From positions 969,848 through 1,033,847 of the forward strand of contig NW_004450404.1 in NCBI RefSeq assembly GCF_000321225.1: a stretch of DNA of 64,000 nt. Direction: 5' to 3'. The stretch's first letter is position 1, and each line of letters opens with the position of its first letter. The DNA is from Odobenus rosmarus divergens (lineage: Eukaryota > Chordata > Mammalia > Carnivora > Odobenidae). The notes below the pieces were generated by a model, which was not told where the DNA came from, searched no databases, and was given only the letters and a program-made list of their open reading frames with translations. Positions 1 through 35,900 of the stretch are shown here, one piece after another. Position numbers and translations under genes: made by a program.

Positions 1-25614
<25,614 letters not shown>

Positions 25615-25694
25615 TCACGGCCTCGGTTAGTTCTTGGGACAGTGCCCGGCGGTGGGAGGTCGAGACTTTTTTAAAATGAAAGAACCAAAGTATG

Positions 25695-25699
25695 ATTGG
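25695..25699 (-). promoter_or_regulatory. Inverted CCAAT box
   Basis: ATTGG on the plus strand reads CCAAT in the direction of PHKA2, about 175 bp upstream of its ATG. This is a plausible NF-Y site by position; it is a short motif and unproven. Confidence 0.4.
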
Positions 25700-26363
25700 A
25701 AAACAAGCCAACCAGAGTTTCGCTCCTCCGCAAGGCGCGGGGGCGGTGATGGGGGCTGGCGCTAAGGCGGCCCCTCCCTGACCAGGCCCGCCGCACTCTC
25801 GACACCCGCTCGTCCCGGACAGCCCCGCGGAAGACGCGAGGAACGGAGTTCAGGACGTGAGACAACGACGACCCCGTCGGGCCTTTTTCACCTTAAAGCC
25901 GTCTGGAGGAGGCCCCGGGGCGGGCCGTCAACCGAGCCTACCGGCCTGCAGCAACCCACTTGCCGCCCCGCCCCCGGCCCCGCCCCCTCCGCGGAACGCA
26001 GCCCTCGGAGTCGTGGCTCGAGGGGGAAAGAAAAGGGGGTGGCCCACAGGAGGAGTGGACCACTTGGCTCCGGGCGGGAACCAAATTGCCTCCCTGAGCC
26101 CCTTATCTCCCTGCCGGCTGCCGACCCCAGGGGAAGCTAGAGAAACAGGCCCTTCCGCAGTGACCACCTGGACGCCCTTGGGCCCGCCCCAGGCCCCACC
26201 TCTGGATCCGCCTCCGGCTCCGCCCCGTCGCTGAGCGGAACCCGCGGAGAGAGGCCTGGGTTACAAGGTAAGGGGACCACTTCGCCAGAGGCCCAGAACG
26301 CCCCTAATAAGGTCGCTTGTGGCCCCGCCCCGTCCTGAGATGAGCTCGCAACCGCGTCCGTGA

Positions 26364-26392
26364 CCCCGCCCCCAGCCCCGCCCCCGCAGCGG
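26364..26392. promoter_or_regulatory. Clustered GC boxes
   Basis: Two adjacent ccccgccccc-type motifs, typical Sp1/KLF sites in CpG-island promoters. Confidence 0.5.
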
Positions 26393-26929
26393 AGCGGAAC
26401 TCGCGGAGTCAGGGAGATAAAGGACGGGTTCCTGGGCTCCTCCCGGAATTGCCGTGAGGCCCCGGGGATGGTCAGCCAACCTCACCGGCGGCGGGAGAAG
26501 TAGGCCCGCCCACCGCGGCGGCTGGGCTGGCCGCCGGCCAGGATCATAATTCTGTACCTGGCCGTTTCTCCACCGCCGAGCAGAAGCCAAGTAGTGGGGC
26601 CCCTCAGGGAGGGAAAGGGGGCGGTCGGGGCAGGGTCCCCTAGCCGCACCCTTCTAACCCCCTTCGGCTCCTGTAACCCCTGCCCCTGATGACCTCTCTC
26701 GAAGTCAGGCCTGCAGTCCACCTCCTACAGGCCTACTACTTGAAACTGGCATTTTTGCAGCGGCTAATTACCTACAGTTCACAGTCTTTGACCCAGTGTT
26801 CATTTTCCAACTAAATCTGTTCCACTGGACAGCTCGGCTAATGTAATTTTCAGAAGCCCTCTGCTAGTCTCCATGCATTTACTGTATGCTTGACCTAGTA
26901 GGCCGCTCCTCCTCGCCTATCTGAAGCCT

Positions 26930-27123
26930 TTTTTTTTTTTTTAAGATTGTATTTATTGATTTGAAAGAGAGAATGAGCCAGGGAGAAAGGCAGAGGGAGA
27001 GGGGTAAGCAGACTCCTCCCTAAGCAGGGAGCCCGACGAGGGGCTCGATCCAGTAACACTGTGATCACGACCTGAGTTGAAGACAGCCGCTTAACCTTAA
27101 CCGACTGAGCCACCCAGGCGCCC
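26930..27123 (-). mobile_element. CAN-SINE
   Basis: Antisense SINE (T-run to gccacccaggcgcccc), flanked by tgaagcc duplications. It lies directly upstream of the CpG island. Confidence 0.88.
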
Positions 27124-27153
27124 CTGAAGCCAATCCTTTAAGAGCCAACTCAG

Positions 27154-27348
27154 GGGATGCCTGGCTGGCTCAGTTGGTTAAGCAGCTGCCTTCAGCTCAG
27201 GTCATGATCCCAGTGTTCCGGGATCAAGTCCTGCATCGGGCTCCCCGGAGCCTGCTTCTCCCTCCCCCTCTGCCTGCCACTCCTGCTTGTGCTCTCTCTC
27301 TCTGACAAATAAAATAAATAAATAAATAAAATCTTAAAGAAAAAAAAC
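27154..27348 (+). mobile_element. CAN-SINE
   Basis: Sense SINE, 'ggggatgcctggctggctca' to an AAATAAATAAAATC tail. Confidence 0.88.
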
Positions 27349-27409
27349 CATCTCAGTTCTCCCCTCCTAGAAGCCCTCCCCGTTCTCTGAATTGCCAGAT
27401 AATTTCTTC

Positions 27410-27625
27410 ATAAGAACCTAAGTTTTGGAGTCAGTGCAAATTAAATTCAAATTCCGGTTCTGCCATTGACAAGTGTTGTGAGTTTTAGCATGCCATTGCA
27501 GCAGTTTGAAATTCACCGTTCTCATCTGTAAAATGGGGATAATAGCACCTACATCATAGGGTGGCTAACATCAAGGGATGAATGTAAACCACTTAGCAGC
27601 ATACCTAGCTCATAGAAAAGTACTT
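27410..27625 (+). repeat. MIR relic
   Basis: Shows 'tctcatctgtaaaatgggga' and 'taatagcacctacatcatag', the MIR core and 3' blocks, in sense orientation. Confidence 0.75.
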
Positions 27626-27747
27626 CATAAATCACAGCTGTTTTCATCTATCATTTGACAATGTATTGTCTCATGTTATTTTCGTTTTCAGATGAGGCAT
27701 GCTTTTCTAACTGGATTGTAAGACACTCATTCAAACGGCCTTTGAGG

Positions 27748-27950
27748 GGCGCCTGGGTAGCTCGGTTGGTTAAGGGCCAGCTCTTGGTTTTTGATCCAGC
27801 TGTGATCTCAGGGTGTTGAGATCCAGCCCCCCTCCCTCCCCCGCCCCAGGGCTCCAAGCTCGGTGTGGGAAGTCTGCTTAGGACAGTCTCTCCCCCTCCC
27901 CCCTCCCCCACGTTCTCTCGTTCATAAATAAAAATCTTTTTTTAAAAAAA
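27748..27950 (+). mobile_element. CAN-SINE
   Basis: Sense SINE (ggggcgcctgggtagctcgg), directly followed by another at 27957. Confidence 0.88.
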
Positions 27951-27956
27951 GTTTTG

Positions 27957-28127
27957 GGGCGCCTGGGTGGCTCAGTGGGTTAAGTGTCTGCCTTCGGCTC
28001 AGGTCATGATCCCGGGGTCCTGGATTGAGCCCTGTGTCGGGCTCTCTGCTCAGCGGGGAGCCTGCTTCTCCCTCTCCCTGCCGCTCTGCCTCCCTGTGCG
28101 CTCTCCCTCAAATAAATTTAAAAAAAA
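27957..28127 (+). mobile_element. CAN-SINE
   Basis: Sense SINE in tandem with the previous one, 'ggggcgcctgggtggctcag' to a caaataaattt tail. Confidence 0.9.
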
Positions 28128-28979
28128 GTCTTTGAAGTCTCCTGCCATGTCTGCAACAGTGTTGAGCTCAGTGTTGAATGAATGAAAGAAAATCAGTCCT
28201 GCGAACTGGGACCTTAACTAAATTCACTTTAGAAATTCCATACCATAAATCTATGTCACTCAACTAAAGCACCAAACCCCACATAATGTCACATACTTTT
28301 TTCTTACTATTGGCTCTTAAATTATGCAGCAATCCATGTGATGTGCCTCCATGCAGAATTTGCAATGATCTAAGGGTAAATAAAATTAGACATTAAGTTA
28401 TCACCATTAAATCTCTTTTGGAATGGGAATATGTACTCTTAACAGAACTCATATATTCTGCATCAAAAAGCTGGGATGGGATCATTGCTTCATTACCATT
28501 ACTGTTCACACCGAATGCTTCTTCAAGAGTTCATTTTGCTGCCATGGGGGAAATACCTAATAACCTTTGCTCGTTACCTGGCATTTCCATCCAGTATAGA
28601 AACATTTTCAGTTTATCTCATTCTTGGTGAATTCTCCTATGCACACATACACCCCTTTTGGTGTATAACTAGCCTATAGCGTATAGCTTTGGTCCATGCT
28701 TTAATGAATATTATCTTAGCTATATTTTTCCATAAGCTTGAAATTCCAGGATAAAACCAAGAAGCAAAGCTCCTACTTTTTAGCTTTTAAATTTCCATGC
28801 ATATTTTGGACCATAAGCTGTGCTATATAAAAATCAGACTCATATCTTAGTATCCCTATGTCCCTAAGATACAAGACTTCCATATCTTGGTTTCTATATG
28901 CACAAAGCCTTTCTCTGGCTGTGATCCAATAGACAGAAACCTGTCTCCAAAGTCATTTCTCAAATATTTGTCAAGAATC

Positions 28980-30260
28980 AGATATGGAACATGACGGGGT
29001 ATGTTGTTGTTTTTGAAGTAGATTCATGGTCTTTGTAGACATGAAAGCCCAAAACTGGACTCTAGGGTCCATACAGGACTTCTCTGACCTCATCCAGAGG
29101 GTCTGCCTCATTGTCCTGCCATAGGGGCTCAGGTCAACGAAGTTCCCAGGGAGCCCCATGTCATCAACCAAGGTAGAAACCATCCAATGTTTCTTCTGGA
29201 AGGCTCAAATTTTTGACCCTAAGGAAAAGCACCCCATCTTTGACACCAAGAAGAGGGTCCATTCTGAATGAATTTTCTGAAAAGAGCTAATGTGCCAAAT
29301 TCTGTTATTTCTATGACAATCAAATCTTTGTTGACTGGAGATCATTTTCATTGCAGTGTTTTAAAGAATGTACAATTTGTCTCTGCTCCAGATTCCTGTA
29401 GCTAGTTTGAGACTAAGACGTAAAGAGTAGAAACATCAGAGAGTGTAAGATTTCTTCTCAGTGAAGAATATACAGATATATTTAAAAGAATATAGTCTGG
29501 AAGAATGTATTCAATTTTTGTTTGCCTCAACATTTTGATGCTGTACCTAGAGAAAAGAAAAAAGAATCTACTGACAAGAATTCTGCCCACTCAAGATTAT
29601 GTTTTTATGTCCACCCAGTCTTTGCTTTTTCCTGTCCTTCAGACTCCAACTGCATCAATTGGAGCTGAGCAGAGACAAACTGAATAGTCCTTAAAATGCT
29701 GTTATGGAGAAAAAAAACGATAACACACTAGTCCATTCAGTAAAATGTTCATTTAGTAAAATAGCCCTTTGTCAAAATGGTCTTCAAACTAACCTGCTTT
29801 CTAGGTGACCTCATTAGATATACACCAGTATCCCAAATGAAGCCATTTCACCATTTTTGCTGAGACAAGTCCCGATGCTGCTCCCTGAAGTTAAGAGTTA
29901 CTCTGTGGGATTAATGATTGCAGTGTGTTTTGGGGAAAAACTTCTCGAATGTTCTGAAGAAATTCTTCAAATACTGGTCACTGCTGTGATGCTCCTTGCC
30001 TCCTCATACTAGCACTTCTGTCTCCTTCAGTGGAGTCTCAGATTGTGAGACCAATTTTAAACTCAAAGAAGGATGCTTCTCAGGAACATTCTCTCTGTCC
30101 TGCCCCTTATGTGTGTGAAGTAAAGAAAAAAAAAATAGACAAGAGAATTTGGCTTAAGGACCACAACCCAGACACAAAACACAAAAGGGAAAATAAGGGG
30201 GCATGGACAGAATCTAAAGAACACCGGACACTGTGCATCCTTTGGTGTACACTTTGATTA
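28980..30260 (+). pseudogene. Coding-like relic, unidentified (possible processed pseudogene)
   Basis: Low-stop plus-strand stretches with coding-like composition, interrupted by frame breaks. Examples are 29020-29270 (residues such as DMKAQNWTLGSIQDFSDL), 29290-29400, 29505-29687 and 30030-30257 (VESQIVRPILNSKKD). I could not match any of these to a known protein. It could be a decayed processed gene copy, an old retroviral fragment or chance. No introns or poly(A) tail can be shown. Confidence 0.25.
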
Positions 30261-30327
30261 TATCATCTCCAGGAGATTTGGTCTGTGAGATCTCAGGTTA
30301 TCTCACCACCTTCCTCATCAATTTATT

Positions 30328-30528
30328 TATTTTTTTATTTTTTTAAAGATTTTATTTATTTATTTGAGAGAGAGAATGAGATAGAGAGCATGAGAGGGGA
30401 GAGGGTCAGAGGGAGAAGCAGACTCCCTGCCGAGCAGGGAGCCCGATGCGGGACTCGATCCCGGGACTCCAGGATCATGACCTGAGCCGAAGGCAGTCGC
30501 TTAACCAACTGAGTCACCCAGGCGCCCA
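30328..30528 (-). mobile_element. CAN-SINE
   Basis: Antisense SINE flanked by catcaattta duplications (around 30317 and 30530). Its high similarity to the family head suggests a recent insertion. Confidence 0.92.
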
Positions 30529-30929
30529 TCATCAATTTAATCCTCAACATCTTTGAGGCAGCTGAGCATCACAGGAGCGATTGCTCAAAGACCTGTTACA
30601 GAATCAAGGCCAGCTTCCCCCGTTTGCGGCTCCCCTATACTAATCAGCTCCCCAGAAATCCCTAATCCTGTCCTCACCTTCTTGAAATCCTACGGTTCAA
30701 TGCTGAGGATGCAGAGACATGGAGGGGGGGATCCAAATCTGGGGCTGTGAAGGCCAATGGCAACATGTGTTAAGGAGGGAATCTTGAAAGTGTGAGGGGA
30801 AAATGAAGAAGAGACCTCAGAAACTGATCTCGTGGGGAGGAACCTTGCTCTAACCTCACAATCACTGTGTGTCCGCTATTTGCCAGAAGACGTTACCGTC
30901 ATGTCCCTCGTAGCCCACTCACCTGCTGC

Positions 30930-31925
30930 GTCGCCGGGGCAAGAGATCCCAGGCACTTTCCCTCAGTGAAAGCTTTCAAACTCAAAGGAATGAACTACAA
31001 ATTTATTTTGGCGATCTTAACATTTTTGTCGATTTTAACATAAATACAAGACAAATAAATCAGAGAAGAAATCTTGCAAAGGCAAATCACTCACAGAAGT
31101 GTATTACATTATTATTGTGGTTAGTCAGGGATACAACATTCACTTGAAATATATGCAAGGGAACCATAGTGAAAGATCTAACTACAGGGTTTTGCAAGGT
31201 TCCTAATCAGGACACACTTGAGGCTTTGCTCAGGCAGCTTAGCTATAGGCGGGAAGCAAGATAAACCCTCTATAACTAGGAGCAATCAGGGTTTGATACA
31301 TATGGAAACAATAGCACTGCGGGATAGTTCACGTTCCCAACAGCTGCTCCCCCTTGTCACTATACATTCTTCAAGACTTGACACCTTTTAAAAAATAATT
31401 ATAGCTCTGGCCGGGCCAGAGGGTACCACTCCTAACAACTAAAGTACTATGCAGTCGCCTTTTAAAGAAGAGCAATATAATTTTTTTCCTCATATACATC
31501 TCCTTTAAAAAGGAATCCTACTCTACTCCCCTTTTCTGAAAGGCTCTGGGGATTTGAGAAGCGGCAGTGTATGTATCTCCTCCACATTCACAATTTTCCT
31601 GATTACAGTTCCATCCTTCTCCATGGCCAAAGTACCAAGCTAAACATCTCGGTGCAGATTCCATTCCCTGGTGATTAGGGATGAGGTCAGGAGATGGGTA
31701 TTGGGATTGGGTGCCGCAGATGGCTGTACTTGCGGTGCCCTGCACAAAGGTGCACCCAAGAGGATGAGTGGGGCTAAAATATGGCCCCCACTGTGTTTGA
31801 CAAACCATGAGCCCTTGGGGCTGTGTCTGCCCAGTGGGGGCACCTTTCTCCAACTCGCTCAAAGGCACATATGAGCTCATTGTGGCACTGTCTGCGTATA
31901 CTTTTTCCAGTCTGGCTGGCACCAT
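30930..31925 (-). mobile_element. Possible ERV relic: coding remnant, purine tract and LTR-like segment
   Basis: On the minus strand an open stretch of 135 codons (31925-31518, no ATG demonstrated) is rich in Cys, Gly and Trp. It ends just before an A/G-rich tract (31545-31518 region) resembling a polypurine tract. That is followed by ~560 bp beginning TGTATATGAGG that contains an AATAAA (31007-31002) and ends near GCAGCA (~30950). This order resembles the 3' end of a retrovirus-like element with its LTR. I could not match the family, and flanking duplications were not identified. It is only a decayed remnant. Confidence 0.35.
31002..31007 (-). terminator. Candidate poly(A) signal downstream of ADGRG2
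   Basis: AATAAA on the minus strand, ~1.8 kb after the ADGRG2 stop. I found no closer canonical AATAAA on this strand. It may belong to the LTR-like segment, so its use by ADGRG2 is inferred only. Confidence 0.35.
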
Positions 31926-32054
31926 TATTTCTTGATTTCAGTGAAGCTTCTGTATTTCACATCCCATATAATCTCCAAAAGGAGCTGAACCAGCAAGGAT
32001 TTTCTGAATTATCACATTAGACACAATAACACAACCACGATTCTACAAAGAAAT

Positions 32055-32340
32055 TAATTTACACATTGTACCTCTGAAACAAATAATACATTATATGTTA
32101 AAAAAAAGAAGCAGAAGATAGCAGGAGGGGGAGACGAACCATGAGAGACTATGGACTCTCAGAAACAAACAGGGTTCTAGAGGGGAGGGGGGTGGGGGGA
32201 TGGGTTAGCCTGGTGATGGGTATTAAAGAGGGCACGTTCTGCATGGAGCACTGGGTGTTATACACCAACAATGAATCATGGAACACTACATCAAAAGCTA
32301 ATGACATAATGTATGGTGATTAACATAATAAAAAATTTTT
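32055..32340 (+). mobile_element. Carnivore L1 3' ends
   Basis: Two apposed L1 tail pieces. The first is 'gtacctctgaaacaaataat' plus an A-run. The second is 'agacgaaccatgagagacta', the G-rich block, 'gagcactgggtgttatacac', 'gtatggtgattaacataata' and poly(A). They lie antisense within the probable ADGRG2 3' UTR or just past it. Confidence 0.85.
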
Positions 32341-32792
32341 TTTAAAAAGAAAATAAATACAAAAAAATGTAGAAGATATTTGACATGTGGGGCACTAGAA
32401 TTTAGCTTATTTATAACAAAGGCATGCACAACTAAACTCACCAACGGGCTGAAGTCAACAGTTGCTTTATAGGACCTTATCACAGATGACTCAGCCTCTT
32501 TAAAATGTGGCTAGAAATGAACTACTTTGATTTTAAACAAGTCTTACTCTTACTGTGTTGTTTAAACCCAATCTTCTTTTAAAATGAAGGATAAAAAAAA
32601 CAGCAAATGTCTAAAAACCATGTATAACATCTTGGGTTTCCTCTTCAATAACCATTGCCCTCAATTAGCATATGTTCCTCCAGAGGTTGCTGAGTATAAA
32701 ATTAGTTGATTTTCATACATCTCACATTGTGTAAAAGGTAAAATTGGACATTTTCACTGTCAAGCATCATGCTTTGATTTTAGAAAAAGGAA
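32341..32792 (-). other. ADGRG2: Probable ADGRG2 3' UTR
   Basis: Non-coding AT-rich sequence directly after the stop codon. The 3' end was not fixed. No canonical AATAAA on this strand appears before the one at 31007-31002. Confidence 0.5.
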
Positions 32793-32977
32793 TCACATTT
32801 GCTCAATAAAGTGTAAGCTTCCCCGCTTTGAAGTCCTTCTGAGAGCGATACGGCCTTTACCATTGCACGAATCTTCTTTCTCGGTAAACATGTGCTGCTT
32901 CCCAGTGAAATCATGAAGGCACACATCTCCATTCTGAACACTGAAAGAAACACCATTCTTGTCTGTTGAAGCATTCC
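32793..32977 (-). CDS. ADGRG2: ADGRG2 last coding exon (18 of 18)
   Basis: 185 bp. (G)[40 protein letters not shown] and [20 protein letters not shown], then TGA at 32795-32793. The C-terminus is identical to the human end. Acceptor TTCCTTATATAG. Confidence 0.97.
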
Positions 32978-35900
32978 CTATATAAGGAAAAACAAAACTG
33001 GTATCATGAAGTATCCAGAGAAAGCAATTAAAAAATAAACACAGTTAAACATCACTTCATTCTGAAGTAGGCACATGTAGTACATGGGTTGTTGTTTTTT
33101 GAATATAGTTATGATGTATTGTCATGTTTTACTTTTCGTTCCTTCCCTGAGGCCACTCAAAGTAAACAACACAAACTGGAGAATGTGTCAGAAACCAGTT
33201 CTCTATGGCAATTTTTTTTTTTTTAATGAAACGGTCAAAATATGAAGCAAAGCAATATATTTGATCTGAGAAGACCCATGTCCTAACTCTGGTTGATCAT
33301 ATTATTGAGAAGTAGCTTCTGTGTAGTATGACCTAATATAATATTCTGGTCTCCCCCCAAAGGTTAAGGTTAACAGAGGTCCCCATATGTCCCCTTACCA
33401 GGTTCTTGGTTCCTTAAGATTCCTATAAAATAAAACTTTGTACCAGAGAAACCCAGAGCAACAACAGTCATGGCCAAGAAAAAAACCATCTCAGAGTAAA
33501 CTGGCTCCTCTGACTAAATCAGGACAGGACTTGGTTCCCACGAGGAAACCACCAATTAATTACAACCTCAGAGTCCAGGCCAGGGTGCAGCTGGATATTC
33601 TAGAGCCAATGTAGTTCGGACCTGGGCCTCCCACACCACAAGCAGGCCCTCAACTGTGTGTGTGCAGGCGGTACGGAGCCACAGCTGCTCAGATCCTCTG
33701 GCGACTTGGCACCATCCTCCTGACCATTATACTACTGGAAGACAACGTAGAAAGCCAGATAACGGGGCGCCTGGGTGGCATAGTCGGTTGAGGGAGCGAC
33801 TCTTGTTTTCGGCTCAGGCCATGATCTCAGGGTCCTGAGATCGAGCCCTGCGTCAGACTCCGCACTCAGTGCAGAGTCTGCTTGAGATTTTCCCTCCCTC
33901 TGGCTCTGTCCCTTGTGCGCTTTTCCTCTCTCTCTCTAAAATAAATAAATAAATCTTTAAAAAAAAAAAAAGCTGAATAAGCCCATTTTTTAGTTCATGC
34001 TATAATCATAATAATGATTAACAGTGCTGAGAACTTTATAAGTATTATCTCATTTACTATACTACACGTTGAGTGCTATTATTATCCCCATCTCACAATG
34101 AAACTAAGGTTTCAGAAATCAAGTGCTTTGTACAAGGTTATGCAGCTCAGAATTGATGGAGTCAACATGTGATGTTTCTTTCTGAGTTTAGTGGCCCCCC
34201 ATGTACTGAGTGAGATGGCTGCTGGTGCCCAAGCTTCTAAAGCATAACCAAATATGTAGCATTCACACAAATTACGTGATGGATATGGTCAACACAGCCC
34301 AAATAGGGCATGTGACCATCTGAGGCAGCTGTCCTGATTTAGACATTTTGGTGCAGGGACAATTTGACCTGGTATAATAAACCATTAAACTTCCAGCTTC
34401 TTTTTTGGAATTGCCCATCCCATATCTCATCCATCCCAGATCCTGGTGTGCGGCCTGAGGAGTCAGGGATGTCTATCTGATGAGCATGTTATGTGGTATT
34501 AAAAACTCGACCGTTCCGGTGGCCTAAAATGGACCCCCCGCCCCGCCCTCACTGTTGGCCATCCAAAACAGCTGTGTCATATCAGCTATGTCAAACAGCT
34601 GTGCAAAACGTGTTGCTTCAGTCAAATCTGATTGCCCAAAGCATGGCAACACAGGCTAGGCAGGTGAGGCTTCATCTGTGAGTTGTTTCTAGAATATGGA
34701 AAAACCTGGCTTTAAGAGCTCCAAACATTTCTGTCCAAGCCAACAGGCTTTTTGATATGTTGTGATTTTGAGGATTCATGATGGCTTACCTCACACCTCT
34801 GATTTCTCTGCTTTGAACTTGCTTTTTCACGCTAACTTATCAGCCAGTCTTGATCGCTACTGGCCCCACTCGCTTTACTTAACATTGAGTCATTCCCGAC
34901 AGAGCCATTTGTCCTAGAACCCAGAGCTCTTATGCTGGCAACTGCGGTAAGGAGCTAAGGCCAGATGGTAGGTGTTTTTCATCTTCTACAGCAATGGTTC
35001 TCAGTGAAGGGGAGGTGGGTGATTTTACCCTTTAGGGGACATTTCACAATGTCCGAAGACATTTTTGGTTGTCACAACTGGGGATGAGTGGGTGGGTGCT
35101 ACTGGTATCTGGTGGGTGGAAACTAGGGATGTTGCTAAACGTCCCCAACTGCACAGGACAGCCCCCCCCCCCAACAAAGAGTTACCTAGCTCCAAATGTC
35201 AATTGTGCCAAGGTTGAGAAACCTCAATTTAGAGGCATTCCGTTGTATTTTTAAATTCTATATAAACCAGCAGGACCTCCCATCTTTAGGTTGGAAAACT
35301 GACAGGTATATGAACTTTCTCACATATGTATTTGAATTCATCATGAAAACAATTAATATCCTAAAATGATGAATAAAGGCAAATTCTCCAGGGAAGGAGA
35401 AAGTATACGAGTAGAAGTTTTGATGAAAATGCAAAAGATGTTTTAAGAAGCCAAAGAAGAATGAAATACATAAGCTTTTATGAATAATGGACAGCCAAGT
35501 GTATGAAAGAAAGAAAATGTAATGGAAGTTTTAGCTAGAAATGTCAGAATTAGTATAAGGAGGCGTCGCAGCAATAATCTGTTCATATATTGGTGACATA
35601 CATGGTCACCAGTATGGGCCACAATTCATCTTGGCAGTATTTGACATTAATGGGGACCTGGGCACTGCCACAAGGCAGCCATGCTGTGGAAAAGAATGAA
35701 CAAACATGACAAGCAAAAAATAGGAAGGTTTAAAAGTGTTGAAAATATGTATGATTGTAGATGTACTAAAAAAAATCGATATGGTCTTAACTATTTTTGG
35801 AATAGCTTACACAGCAGGAGCACAGCACTGAGTCTTTGGGCAGTCCTTAAATCAGGATTTGCAACGTGAAACATTTTAGGTCATCATTAAGTCCCATCAT

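Noticed and set aside
25857..26234. A 125-residue plus-strand protein in the CpG island
   Set aside because: Long GC-rich open frames on both strands are expected in CpG islands. The composition is Pro/Gly/Arg-biased and there is no recognisable domain.
31518..31925. A 135-residue minus-strand gene
   Set aside because: It has no known match, introns or promoter, and lies in the ADGRG2 3' flank beside an LTR-like segment. It was kept only as a possible retroelement remnant.
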